Positions 36,380 to 45,735 of a stretch of DNA of 64,000 nucleotides are shown one piece after another. Source of the DNA: Parahalioglobus pacificus (lineage in GTDB: Bacteria > Pseudomonadota > Gammaproteobacteria > Pseudomonadales > Halieaceae); the NCBI RefSeq assembly GCF_014652275.1, contig NZ_BMYM01000002.1, positions 620,001-684,000 of the forward strand, in the 5' to 3' direction. The position numbers and the translations under genes are program-made. Position 1 is the stretch's first letter. Each line of letters begins with the position of its first letter. The notes under the pieces are model-generated. The model did no database searches and was not told where the DNA came from. It saw nothing but the letters and a program-made list of their open reading frames with translations.

Positions 36380-37228
36380 CTATGGCGCTTTACGGAACAG
36401 CAGAGTCATGCGGTCGGACTCACCGATCGCTTTCATGGCTTCCCGTTTTTCGGGATCCTCCGCACTGCCGTTCAGGCTGGGCGGCAGGCGCCAGACTATA
36501 TCTTCTGCACCCGGGACGTCTTTGGGGTTGGCGTTGATCTCGCTGCTGGCAACCAGTTCGAAGCCGGCGGCTTCAAAGGCTGCAACCACATCAGACTGCT
36601 TCAGATAGCCGCGACTGCCGTCAGCACCTTCCGCTGCAGCTGACTCGGGCAAGCGGTGTTGCACCACGCCAACCATACCGTCGTCTTTCAGCAGCGAGCG
36701 GGTGGCGGCCAGGGCCTGGGAGCGGGTGCCTGCGCTTTCTTCAAAACGGTTCAGATTGTGTAGGGCGCGCACCATCAGTACTCGGTCCACCGTGGCCGCC
36801 AGCTCTGGGGGGACAGTGCCGAATGTAAAGCCCTGCGCGTTGATGCCGTTATCAGTAATCTCAGCGACCATGTCGGGAAACTTGGCTGTGCTGGCAATGC
36901 GCTGTGCAATGCGTTCTTCGGAGAAGAAACCGAACAGCGGCCACATGGTGTCTGCATAGTTCACGCCGTACCAGCTGCCTTCACTGCCCAGGTAGGGCGC
37001 CAGAACGCGGGTGTACCAGCCGCCGCCAGGAAGGGCTTCAGCCACTGTCATACCGGGTTCTACCTGGAAAAATGCCAGGGTTTCGGCCGGGTGCCTGTAC
37101 GTGTCGCGAGCCTTGTCTTCTTCGCTGCGGCTGTCCACGGCAGCCTGCAGTGCGCTCGATGGCTCCTGTGCAGCCAGGGGGAGGGCGGCAGCCAGCAACA
37201 GCGAGCCGGCGGCAATCAGAGTCTTCAT
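36380..37228 (-). CDS. Exported class I methyltransferase-like protein (COG4798 type)
   Basis: 282 residues from the ATG at 37228, which opens a signal peptide (about 1-21, LPLAAQE). A SAM-binding Rossmann loop VAEALPGGGWYTRVLAP and later VRALHNLNRF and KDDGMVGVVQH strands fit the predicted methyltransferases of COG4798. An exported SAM-dependent enzyme is odd, because SAM is not known to be free in the periplasm. Its 3' end is the right copy of the island-flanking repeat. Confidence 0.78.
   Translation of the reverse strand: MKTLIAAGSLLLAAALPLAAQEPSSALQAAVDSRSEEDKARDTYRHPAETLAFFQVEPGMTVAEALPGGGWYTRVLAPYLGSEGSWYGVNYADTMWPLFGFFSEERIAQRIASTAKFPDMVAEITDNGINAQGFTFGTVPPELAATVDRVLMVRALHNLNRFEESAGTRSQALAATRSLLKDDGMVGVVQHRLPESAAAEGADGSRGYLKQSDVVAAFEAAGFELVASSEINANPKDVPGAEDIVWRLPPSLNGSAEDPEKREAMKAIGESDRMTLLFRKAP
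36393..36494. repeat. Island-flanking direct repeat, right copy (102 bp)
   Basis: Matches 28935-29036 at 99 of 102 positions in the same orientation. It lies inside the 3' end of the intact methyltransferase gene. Confidence 0.95.
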
Positions 37229-37292
37229 AGTTATGTCCTTACTGGTATCAATGGGCATGCCCTGGGGCACGCTTCAGCAAGGATACGTCAGT

Positions 37293-37742
37293 TCAAGCGC
37301 TTTGAGATTCATCCCAGGGAATTTCGGTGAGGGCATTGATGGGGTCGTTGACGTCCCAATAGCCACGCAGGGACAGCAGCTTGCCTTCATCGTTGACGTG
37401 GTAGGTGAACACGCCAAACACTTTCTGTTGAATCGCCTTGCCGTCGCCGGCTGGAATCACAATGGTGATTTCGATGTGGTTGGCAACCTCGTTGCCGGCC
37501 GCGTAGGAGTGGTTGATGACGATGTCGATATTGGCCGGCGCGATAAAGCTGTCCCAAAACGCCTCGCGCGCTGCCTGGCCCCGGTGACCTTTGCCCTCAG
37601 GGTCGATGTGGGAGACTCCGATGGGGTCTTCGATAATGGCATCGTCGGCATACAGGCCCAGCCAGCCTTCCCGATTCTTTGTGCGCACATATTCGCGCGA
37701 CAGCAGCGCAGCGCGGCGCGCCGGGTGTTCGTTCTCAAACAT
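37293..37742 (-). CDS. SnoaL/NTF2-like small cone-barrel protein
   Basis: 149 residues with an alpha+beta cone-type fold pattern: an early YVRTKNREGWLGLYADDAIIEDP segment and later FGVFTYHVNDEGKLLSLRGYWD strands. The NTF2-like family includes ketosteroid isomerases and polyketide cyclases, but many members have no known reaction. No signal peptide. It lies 65 bp upstream of the methyltransferase gene on the same strand. Confidence 0.7.
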   Translation of the reverse strand: MFENEHPARRAALLSREYVRTKNREGWLGLYADDAIIEDPIGVSHIDPEGKGHRGQAAREAFWDSFIAPANIDIVINHSYAAGNEVANHIEITIVIPAGDGKAIQQKVFGVFTYHVNDEGKLLSLRGYWDVNDPINALTEIPWDESQSA

Positions 37743-37880
37743 GAACTTATCCTTATTCTAGCGGTGCAATAAAGATAGTAGTGCTGCAGTGCTGTGCGCC
37801 GATACCCGCTCGGTCATTTGGCTCGCAAGTTAGGGTGCAGCAGACCAATTAGCTGAACAGGTCGCGGCGCGGTAGGGGTA

Positions 37881-38435
37881 TCAAGGTGCGACTTTCATCA
37901 CCCGATCAAAGGCATTGCGCCCTTGTATCACCAGCTTCGGCGTTGCCTCACCCTGGCCTGCGGGGGTCAGCATTGGATGATTGGCGGCGACCGCGCCAAG
38001 CGCTCCTTCCTGCTCGGGGTCGATATCCACAAAGAAAATATGCCGGCCCTGCGCCAGTTCCTTTTCAAAGCGGCGAAAATCTACGTGGGGTTCCTGTATC
38101 CCGATCAGGCCGCCCTCCCAAGTGCAAAACCCCAGGGCGACAATGGCCAGGAAGGTGGGCGGCACCCAGGTGGTGGTTTCTGTAATCCCCGTGAGGTAAG
38201 CCGCAGCCAGTACCATCCCAGCAACCACTATGCCAATGGCGGCGCCGCGTGCAGTGCCCCTGACCACGTCTTTCTTCAGTACCGCCTCAACGGTGTGCAG
38301 GCCATGCCGTTCTGCGCCTGCGTCATCCAGGCTGAGCACGTGAAGCTGGGGGGAGGTGATGCCCGCTTCTTCCAGTTCGCGTTCTACCGCTTCCAGATCG
38401 GCAAGGCTGTTTGACGAAAAATAGTGCCGTTTCAT
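37881..38435 (-). CDS. Two-helix membrane protein of unknown function
   Basis: 184 residues from the ATG at 38435, chosen for its AAGGAG ribosome-binding site. A soluble N-terminal ~70 residues (SLADLEAVERELEEAGI) precedes two transmembrane segments (about 72-93 and 97-112), then a soluble C-terminus with EPHVDFRRFEKELAQGRHIFFVD. I do not recognise the family. It stands alone, with nothing obvious in the 37743-37880 and 38436-38618 gaps. Confidence 0.65.
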   Translation of the reverse strand: MKRHYFSSNSLADLEAVERELEEAGITSPQLHVLSLDDAGAERHGLHTVEAVLKKDVVRGTARGAAIGIVVAGMVLAAAYLTGITETTTWVPPTFLAIVALGFCTWEGGLIGIQEPHVDFRRFEKELAQGRHIFFVDIDPEQEGALGAVAANHPMLTPAGQGEATPKLVIQGRNAFDRVMKVAP

Positions 38436-38618
38436 AAGTTGCAACTCCTTAAACCACACAAACATTAGGGTGTTTACGTCACAGTTGCCGCGCGTGGCCC
38501 TGTGTTTTTAAGACCGATTCGTTACTAGCAATGGCCTTGCAAATTACCGGATGGATATAGCGACAGTCGCCAGCCTCTGCACGCATAAGTACAATTGCGG
38601 CTTAGATCGGGTTAGGGG

Positions 38619-39992
38619 ATGCCGTTGGACGTTGAATTTGGGGCGCTGAGCTTACTGCCCACCGCTGTGGTGCTGGCGCTGGCAATCCGTAGCCATCGCA
38701 CTGTGGAATCTCTGATCGCCGGCACCATTGTGGCCTTTATAATGACGGCTGGATGGGGCTTCTTGGGCGAGCTATCGGAGGCCGTGCTCACCGTAATGCA
38801 GGACCGTGACGTAGCCTGGGTGGTGCTGGTCTGCGCGCTCTATGGCTCATTTATTGCGCTGATCGTGAAGGGTGGTGGTGCTAATGCATTCGGCCGAATC
38901 GTCACGCGGCGTGTGAGCAGCAAGCGCGGCGGACTGCTGTGGACCTGGGCATTGGGTCTGGTCATTTTTTTGGATGACTACCTCAACTCCCTGACTGTGA
39001 GCTCCAGCATGAAGGCGGTAACGGACCGTTACCGTACTTCCCGTGAGATGCTGGCGTATGTCGTGGATTCAACCGCGGCACCGATCTGTTTGATCATTCC
39101 TATTTCCACTTGGGCCGTTTACTTCGCGGGACTGCTGGAGAAAAACGGTGTGGCGGGTGAAGGCTCCGGGATAGAGGTGTTTATCCAGTCCATTCCCTAC
39201 ATGGTGTACCCCTTCCTTGCCGTGCTTCTCGTGCCGCTCGTTATTCTGGGCGTAGTGCCCTTGCTCGGCGCCATGAAGCAGGCCGAGCACCGGGCGGAAA
39301 CCACCGGGCAGCTTGCGCCGACCGGCTCTGAGAACTTGGAGATACGGGACACTTACGAGGCCGGGGATGCCAGCGAGTCCAGCGCCTCACTTTTTTTTGT
39401 GCCATTGGGCACCCTGATCTTTTTCACCATCTGGTTCGATATCGATCTGTTGATGGGCGTGATGGCGGCGATCATGCTCACACTGGTGCAGTACACGGTG
39501 CAGCGTGTGATGTCGTTGACCGAGATGCTGGATACCCTGATAGAAGGCCTGCGTGTCATGGTGCCGGTTTTGTGCATCCTCATTGCCGTGTTTACCTTCA
39601 TTGAAGCCAACACGGCTATTGGCATGACTGACTATGTGATCAAGACGGTAGCGCCGTACATGACCCCCCAACTTTTGCCGGTGCTGACCTTCATCACCAT
39701 GGCGTTTGTGTCGTTTACCACCGGGTCGAACTGGGGCGTGTTTGCCATCGCCATGCCAGTCGTTTTCCCGCTGGCCATCGAGCTGGATGTCAGCATTCCC
39801 CTAATCGCAGGTGCATTGTTTTCGGCCAGCGGTTTCGGCAGTCAGGCCTGCTTCTACTCCGATTCCACCGTACTTACAGCCCAGGGCGCTGGCTGCGGCC
39901 CGTATGAGCATGCGGTTACCCAACTGCCTTATGCCCTGATTGCTGCGGGCCTATCCGCCCTCGCCTATCTTGCCATGGCTTGGTGGGTGTAG
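38619..39992 (+). CDS. NhaC-type Na+/H+ antiporter family protein
   Basis: 457 residues, about 11-12 transmembrane segments. The DDYLNSLTVSSSMKAVTDRYR motif and later FVSFTTGSNWGVFAIAMPVVFP and SGFGSQACFYSDST helices are hallmarks of the NhaC family. It likely exchanges Na+ or another cation for protons, or an organic anion, in the inner membrane. Transcribed alone. Confidence 0.85.
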   Translation: MPLDVEFGALSLLPTAVVLALAIRSHRTVESLIAGTIVAFIMTAGWGFLGELSEAVLTVMQDRDVAWVVLVCALYGSFIALIVKGGGANAFGRIVTRRVSSKRGGLLWTWALGLVIFLDDYLNSLTVSSSMKAVTDRYRTSREMLAYVVDSTAAPICLIIPISTWAVYFAGLLEKNGVAGEGSGIEVFIQSIPYMVYPFLAVLLVPLVILGVVPLLGAMKQAEHRAETTGQLAPTGSENLEIRDTYEAGDASESSASLFFVPLGTLIFFTIWFDIDLLMGVMAAIMLTLVQYTVQRVMSLTEMLDTLIEGLRVMVPVLCILIAVFTFIEANTAIGMTDYVIKTVAPYMTPQLLPVLTFITMAFVSFTTGSNWGVFAIAMPVVFPLAIELDVSIPLIAGALFSASGFGSQACFYSDSTVLTAQGAGCGPYEHAVTQLPYALIAAGLSALAYLAMAWWV

Positions 39993-40085
39993 TGGCATGA
40001 AGCAGGGAGGCTTTATTCGTCCCTTTGGGCTGAGCGGTGGGAGCCAGCTTGCTAGTCCGTGCAGCCATAGGTGTGGCTGTCGGCG

Positions 40086-41822
40086 ATGAGTAACCCAGTG
40101 TTATCTAGCGTGAACGCCAGGCATTGGTTGATCTTGCTTGCGATTTTCATCATTGCCCTGGTACCGCGTTGGTACAGCAGTCAGACCGTGGGCTGGGGTT
40201 GGGACGGCCCCGACTCCTTCACCCTGATTAACTACGATGAGGGTGGGTCTTGCCGCGCAGCGCTTGTAGGTTTCGACTATTCCACTTTTATCGGGCAGCA
40301 GACCATTGCCGTTGCGTCGGCGCTTGGCGCCGGCGTGCCAGAGGGCACCGTGGGTGATTACAACGCAGCGCGCAGTTACTGCTACGACCCGGCACACCTG
40401 AATGTGGCCCGAGGTTATTCCGCTGTCTTGGGCGCAGCTACCGTGGTACTTGTGGGTGTTATGGGCTTTCTATTGGCGCCCGCCCTCCCAGCCGTGGGCT
40501 TCACTGCGGCAGCCCTGCTGGCTGTTTCCGGATTCCATATCAGCGAGTCGCAATCGGGCACCGTGGATGCGCCCTCCGTATTTTTCATTTACCTTTTCTT
40601 TTTGGCGGTGCTGCTGGCGCTGCGATCTAGGCGTTTGGCGCTGTGGTCAACGCCGCTGCTGTTAGTCCCCGCGGTATGGACCAAGTACTGGCTTTTTGCG
40701 TTTTTTGCTTACGCCTGCGTAGTGCCTCAGGCGGCTTGGCACTATGTGTCACAAGGGTTTAGTGCGCGCCGTCTGGTGTTGCTTGTGCTGGCCCTGTGCA
40801 TTCTGTTTGGTTTGCTCACTAATGCCGCATTTCAGGCGCTACCATCCTGGCGCTTTGCTCTGTTGCTGCCTTTTTATGCAGTAATCCCCTGGCAAGCCAT
40901 CAAACGGCCCATGATGCTGCTATGGGTGATGGTGCCTGTATTTGCCTGGGCGCTCACCCAGGTTGATTTGTTTGCGGCTTACACCACGGGGGTGATGGAA
41001 GAGCGCTTTGGCACCGGCTACGCCGCCATCGGTTGGAACAAGTGGCTGCGCAACCCCATGAACGTGGGTTGGGTGTTGCTGGTGGGAATGGGGATTCCTG
41101 CCCTGTTGTGTCTGCCCGCCGGCGTCCGCGCGATGATGGCTGACCGTGCTCATGTTCGCAGCTGGCTGGTGCTGCTGCCGGTACTGGTTTTCGCGCTGTT
41201 CATGGCGTTTCTTGCCCCAGTCACCTACTACCGTCATTACCTCGCTCTACTGCCTGCGGCCCTGTTGCTGGCTTCGCTGGGGTACTGGCAGTATCGTTTT
41301 GCCGCCAAGCCGTTCGCGCTTGCCGTGTTCTTCCTGTGGCCTGTTGCGCTGAGTGTAGACTTAGTGGGTGATTATCATCAGGACCCTCGTCAGACGCTGC
41401 GCCATTGGTATCAGGAGGCTCAGCCGCAACGTGTGTATATGTCGTTCTATGTGGCACCACCGCCTGCCTATGCACAGTCACACGCGCTACTGCAGCCGGA
41501 ATATGCCCAGGGAGACGCGGCGCAACTGCGCCAGGCGCAATATCTGGTGCTGAGCGAGAACTGGTATGACACAGCCTTTCCAAGCGAGCTTAATGGCCCC
41601 TACACCTCTAAATTGGAGCGCCTGATAAAAACCAAACCCGAGTACGCTCGCTTCTACCAGCAGGCTCTGGCCGGTGAGCATCCGTACCTGGAGCCGGCGC
41701 GGCGCTATACGGTGAGTAATTTCATGCCGGAGCTGATGCTGCACAAAGCCCTATACGGTACTTTCCAGATGTTCGTGGGAGATATCGTGGTGTTGCGCAT
41801 TACACAGGTGCCACGCTCCTGA
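40086..41822 (+). CDS. Polytopic GT-C-fold glycosyltransferase-like protein
   Basis: 578 residues from the ATG at 40086 (a GTG lies 15 bp upstream). Many transmembrane segments and an early acidic loop (NYDEGG, about residues 51-56) fit GT-C enzymes of the ArnT/PMT (GT39) group that use polyprenyl-phosphate sugars on the outer face of the inner membrane. It is the first gene of a glycan cluster and overlaps the methyltransferase gene by one base. Confidence 0.75.
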   Translation: MSNPVLSSVNARHWLILLAIFIIALVPRWYSSQTVGWGWDGPDSFTLINYDEGGSCRAALVGFDYSTFIGQQTIAVASALGAGVPEGTVGDYNAARSYCYDPAHLNVARGYSAVLGAATVVLVGVMGFLLAPALPAVGFTAAALLAVSGFHISESQSGTVDAPSVFFIYLFFLAVLLALRSRRLALWSTPLLLVPAVWTKYWLFAFFAYACVVPQAAWHYVSQGFSARRLVLLVLALCILFGLLTNAAFQALPSWRFALLLPFYAVIPWQAIKRPMMLLWVMVPVFAWALTQVDLFAAYTTGVMEERFGTGYAAIGWNKWLRNPMNVGWVLLVGMGIPALLCLPAGVRAMMADRAHVRSWLVLLPVLVFALFMAFLAPVTYYRHYLALLPAALLLASLGYWQYRFAAKPFALAVFFLWPVALSVDLVGDYHQDPRQTLRHWYQEAQPQRVYMSFYVAPPPAYAQSHALLQPEYAQGDAAQLRQAQYLVLSENWYDTAFPSELNGPYTSKLERLIKTKPEYARFYQQALAGEHPYLEPARRYTVSNFMPELMLHKALYGTFQMFVGDIVVLRITQVPRS

Positions 41823-42589
41823 TGGGCACCTACAGCAAAGAAGAGCTGCTCGAGTTACAGGAAACCTTGTATGACTCCAGCAACCCCACTCGGCGTTGGC
41901 TGCACCGTACCCGACGCGACTGGATTCTGTCGCGGATCAATGGTCTGGGTCAGGGGGCGGCCCGCGTACTTGAAGTGGGCCCCGGGTCCGGTGTGTACCT
42001 GCCTGCGTTATCGCAAGTGGCACAGTCAGTGACAGCGGCCGACATAGAAGATGCTTACCTGGAGCAGGCCAATGTGCTGGCCGAGGAACTCCCCAACCTC
42101 CAATGCCTGGCCGATGACATCACGCAAACGCAAATGGAGAAGGCCAGCTTCGACCTTATTCTCTGCACCGAGGTCATCGAGCATATTGCCGATTCACCGG
42201 CGGCGCTGGCTGGTCTTGCGTCGCTGCTGACGGAGGATGGCGTGCTGATTCTTTCCACGCCCCAGCGCTTCAGTCCGCTTGAGGTCTGCGCCCGCATTGC
42301 ATTCCTGCCTGGCATTATTCAGGTGGTGCGATGGATCTATCGCGAGCCCATTATCGAGACCGGCCATATCAATCTGCTAACGGAGTCGGCACTGGCTGCG
42401 CAGTTATCTGATGCGGGTCTTGCGACCCGCGAGGCGTGGAAGTCCGGGTTTTACCTGCCGTTAGTGGCGGAGCTGCTGGGCAGCCCTGGGCAACGGTTTC
42501 TTGCCTGGTGTGAAGACAAGCTGCGGGATGGTCCCTTGTCCTTCCTGCTGTGGACGCAATACCGGGTCCTTGGCAAGCGGCAGTCGTGA
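41822..42589 (+). CDS. SAM-dependent methyltransferase (class I)
   Basis: 255 residues. SAM-binding motif VLEVGPGSGVYLPAL and the following acidic residue (DIEDA), then DLILCTEVIEHIAD (motif post-II), are standard for UbiE/COQ5-type methyltransferases. It is fully cytoplasmic. Coupled to the GT-C gene by a TGATG overlap, it may methylate a sugar or lipid in the same glycan pathway. Confidence 0.85.
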   Translation: MGTYSKEELLELQETLYDSSNPTRRWLHRTRRDWILSRINGLGQGAARVLEVGPGSGVYLPALSQVAQSVTAADIEDAYLEQANVLAEELPNLQCLADDITQTQMEKASFDLILCTEVIEHIADSPAALAGLASLLTEDGVLILSTPQRFSPLEVCARIAFLPGIIQVVRWIYREPIIETGHINLLTESALAAQLSDAGLATREAWKSGFYLPLVAELLGSPGQRFLAWCEDKLRDGPLSFLLWTQYRVLGKRQS

Positions 42590-42613
42590 GTTCTAACACG
42601 TGAAGTCTGAATC

Positions 42614-42994
42614 GTGAGCCGAGAGCAGGGCACTGTGTGGCGCTTCGCCCTGGTGGGTTTGCTAACGGCAGGACTGTTCTACGCGCTGGTGGCTGCTGGC
42701 GTAGAGTGGTTATCCCTGTCACCTGCCGTTGCTAGCGCCGTTGCTTATCCGCTGGTGCTGGGCTTTAACTACCTGGCCCATTACCGCTGGACCTACGGCA
42801 GCGACCGCCCGACGGGCAGCGCAGTGTCTCGCTATGGCGTGATGGTCGGAGCCGGCTTCCTGATGAATCTGGCGGTCATGCACCTGGGGACCCAAGTCCT
42901 GAACTTTAACTACTTGCTGGTTCAGACCCTGTCTATGGCTGTAGTAATATCAACCAACTTCGTCCTGGCCAGCCTCTGGGTTTTCCGGGATTAA
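42614..42994 (+). CDS. GtrA-like small membrane protein
   Basis: 126 residues starting at GTG, with four predicted transmembrane segments and the LGFNYLAHYRWTY and NFVLASLWVFRD motifs of GtrA/DPMS. GtrA proteins work with GtrB-type transferases in flipping or processing polyprenyl-phosphate-linked sugars. It sits 21 bp before the GT2 gene. Confidence 0.85.
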   Translation: MSREQGTVWRFALVGLLTAGLFYALVAAGVEWLSLSPAVASAVAYPLVLGFNYLAHYRWTYGSDRPTGSAVSRYGVMVGAGFLMNLAVMHLGTQVLNFNYLLVQTLSMAVVISTNFVLASLWVFRD

Positions 42995-43015
42995 CCTAAG
43001 CTATCGGGGTGATAG

Positions 43016-43999
43016 GTGCAGCCGTTACTGTCCGTTGTTATTCCCGTCTTTAACGAGGCGCCAGTACTTGAGGCATGCTACCAGCGTCTGGTGGCGGCCA
43101 CCGGGTCGCTGTCTATGCGTCTGGAATTTGTGTTTGTGGATGACGGCAGTAGCGACGGTAGTGTTCAACTGCTGACCGATCTGCGCAGTCGTGATGCCCG
43201 CATTGCATTGGTGGAACTCAGCCGAAACTTTGGCAAGGAAGTGGCGCTCACCGCGGGGTTGGATCACGCCGCCGGGGATGCCGTGATTATCATTGATGCT
43301 GACCTGCAGGACCCCCCTGAGCTGATCCCTGATTTCGTGGCTGCATGGCAGGAAGGCTACGACGTGGTCTACGGACAACGCGCCAGTCGTGCCGGTGAGA
43401 GCTGGCTCAAGCTGAAAACGGCCAGTTGGTTTTACCGCGTAATGAACGCACTCAGCGATGTGCCCATTCCTAACGATACGGGCGACTTCCGCTTGCTTAG
43501 CCGGCGCGCGGTGGGCGCCCTGGGTGAGCTCAGGGAGAAGCACCGTTATATGAAGGGCCTGTATGCGTGGATTGGTTTCCCCCAAAAAGCCCTGCGCTAC
43601 CATCGGGAGCCTCGCGCGGCTGGCGAGACCAAGTGGAATTACTGGCGGCTCTGGAATTTTGCCCTCGAGGGTATTACGTCATTCTCAACCGCGCCCCTGC
43701 GCTTTGCCACCTACCTCGGTGCCGTCACTTCGCTGGCAGCATTCCTTTACGCCATTTTCTTCCTGTTCCGGACACTGATTTTGGGCAACCCGGTACCGGG
43801 TTACCCTTCGCTGATAGTGATCATGCTGTTCCTGGGCGGCGTGCAGCTGTTGTGTCTGGGAATTATCGGCGAGTATCTGGGCCGCACCTACGGCGAAAGT
43901 AAGTCGCGCAGCCTGTACTTCACCAAGGGCTACCACCCCGCAGCCTTAGACCCTGCTGATGTCCACGGCGCTGTGTCTGATGCGACCGACAAAACATAA
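43016..43999 (+). CDS. GT2 family polyprenyl-phosphate glycosyltransferase (GtrB/ArnC/DPM-like)
   Basis: 327 residues, starting at GTG. The N-terminal GT-A fold shows IPVFNEAPVLE, VDDGSSDGS and the DXD-type IIDADLQDPPELI. Two C-terminal transmembrane helices (about 235-310) anchor it. It should load a sugar onto undecaprenyl phosphate for the membrane transferases around it. It pairs with the preceding GtrA. Confidence 0.88.
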   Translation: MQPLLSVVIPVFNEAPVLEACYQRLVAATGSLSMRLEFVFVDDGSSDGSVQLLTDLRSRDARIALVELSRNFGKEVALTAGLDHAAGDAVIIIDADLQDPPELIPDFVAAWQEGYDVVYGQRASRAGESWLKLKTASWFYRVMNALSDVPIPNDTGDFRLLSRRAVGALGELREKHRYMKGLYAWIGFPQKALRYHREPRAAGETKWNYWRLWNFALEGITSFSTAPLRFATYLGAVTSLAAFLYAIFFLFRTLILGNPVPGYPSLIVIMLFLGGVQLLCLGIIGEYLGRTYGESKSRSLYFTKGYHPAALDPADVHGAVSDATDKT

Positions 44000-44042
44000 A
44001 GCCTCCATTAATCCATCAACGCCCACCGACCATAAGCGCAGT

Positions 44043-45728
44043 ATGAGCCGACTCGAATCCATTCTCTGGCCCCTGGCGGGCATCGTATTATTTCTCTCCT
44101 TCGGTTACACCGAGATGGCCGGCTCCGATATGTGGTGGCATGTTGCCGCCGGGCGAGAAATCTTCCAGACCGGCACCATCTGGATGGTGGATGACTGGTC
44201 ATTCACGGCTCACGGTGCTGATTGGCTGAATCATGAATGGTTAAGTGATGTTTTTTATTGGCTTTGGGTATCTGCCTTTGGCGTGGAAACCTTGGTGTGG
44301 TGGAAGTGGCTGGTGGTCATCAGTACCTACCTGCTGCTGCAGCTCACCCTGTACCGCGTAACACAAAGCTGGCCGGCGGCTTTTCTGTGCTCAGCCATGG
44401 CCATACTGGTCGGTGCGCCCTTTATCGATGTGCGCCCGCATTTGTACACGCTGCTCAACATGTGTTTGCTGCTGTATTTGCTGCTGCAGCGCGACCGCCC
44501 CCTGTGGATATTGCTGCTGTTGTTCCTAGTGTGGGTAAACCTGCATGGCGGATTCTTTTTCGGCCTGATGGTGCTGGGTGCGCTGCTGTTTCCCTGGCGC
44601 AATCTGGGTTGGGAGCCGTTTAAGGCGGCGTTTCTGGTGGGCCTGGCCTGCCTGGCCGTTACCCTCCTGAACCCCTCGGGTATCGAGTCTCTCTGGTTTC
44701 CCTTGAAGTACGCCTTTGATGGCAGTTCGCCCTACCGCGAGATCGGGGAATGGTTGCCGCCGTTCCAGCCCGGCGGTATTCAGTCGCCCTGGTTCGCTAC
44801 CCTGGTGTGGTTTCCCTTGGCGGGTCTGGCGTATCTGGTGCCAGCCATTCGCCGCCATACCGGCGTACCCTGGGAAGGCCTGGTACTGACCGCACTGACG
44901 CTGGCCATGGCACTGACCAGTCGTCGCTTTATTCCCATTTTTGGTATCTCCCTGGCCGTTATGCTGGCGCCGCTGCTGGCGTGGGCGTTGATGTGGCTGC
45001 GCGACCAGCGCCTGCGTATTGCATTCGCCGTGATCGCGCTGGGCTTTGCACTGTACCGACAGCTTCCCTATCCGGTGCAGGCCGCTCCGGCATTTCACTA
45101 CCTCACAGCTGAGTACTCCTACCCCACTGACCTTGTGGATGCCGCGCAGCTCAATGGGCTTGAGGGTAAGGTATTTGCCTACTACAACTGGGGTGGTTAT
45201 TTGCACTGGCGCACCGATGGCGCTCTCAAGGTTTACATTGATGGGCGCGCAGACACTATTTATGAAGTCGATGAATACTTGAAGTACGTGAAAGTCCTGC
45301 GCGACGAGCCGGGTTGGCTGGATATCGTCGAGCAGTCTGGTGCCGACTACTTCCTCTGGCCACGTGGCATCGCGGGTGGCGCACAGAAGTACGCAGCCAT
45401 GCAGCAGTCGGGTAACTGGCGCTTCGTGTACATGGATGCCATGGGTTATTTGCTGGCCCGCAACGAGGTCGAACTGCCAACTTCCATCGAAAAGCCGCGT
45501 GATTCAGTCGATCGCATGGTCACACTGGGCTACGAGCGCCTTGGCGGAGGTGCTCCAAATAGGGCTGTCGCTCTGGCAACATCTGCTCGAGGGTTGAAGC
45601 CATGGCACCGCACCGCCTGTATGCTGGCCATGACGGCCTATGACATTATAAGCGATGCGGCCGCTGTGGATCGCGTTGCAGCCGCATGTTACCGCCAATT
45701 TCCCACACCACTGTTTGAAAGAGAGTAA
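44043..45728 (+). CDS. Large polytopic membrane protein, GT-C-like
   Basis: 561 residues from the ATG at 44043. About 10-12 transmembrane segments, with a conserved first loop AGSDMWWHVAAGREIF and NHEWLSDVFYW. The C-terminal ~190 residues look soluble and periplasmic (GLEGKVFAYYNWGGYLHWR). The layout matches the GT-C superfamily, but I cannot name the sugar or acceptor. It is last in the glycan cluster, after the GT2 gene. Confidence 0.65.
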   Translation: MSRLESILWPLAGIVLFLSFGYTEMAGSDMWWHVAAGREIFQTGTIWMVDDWSFTAHGADWLNHEWLSDVFYWLWVSAFGVETLVWWKWLVVISTYLLLQLTLYRVTQSWPAAFLCSAMAILVGAPFIDVRPHLYTLLNMCLLLYLLLQRDRPLWILLLLFLVWVNLHGGFFFGLMVLGALLFPWRNLGWEPFKAAFLVGLACLAVTLLNPSGIESLWFPLKYAFDGSSPYREIGEWLPPFQPGGIQSPWFATLVWFPLAGLAYLVPAIRRHTGVPWEGLVLTALTLAMALTSRRFIPIFGISLAVMLAPLLAWALMWLRDQRLRIAFAVIALGFALYRQLPYPVQAAPAFHYLTAEYSYPTDLVDAAQLNGLEGKVFAYYNWGGYLHWRTDGALKVYIDGRADTIYEVDEYLKYVKVLRDEPGWLDIVEQSGADYFLWPRGIAGGAQKYAAMQQSGNWRFVYMDAMGYLLARNEVELPTSIEKPRDSVDRMVTLGYERLGGGAPNRAVALATSARGLKPWHRTACMLAMTAYDIISDAAAVDRVAAACYRQFPTPLFERE

Positions 45729-45735
45729 TGGAACG

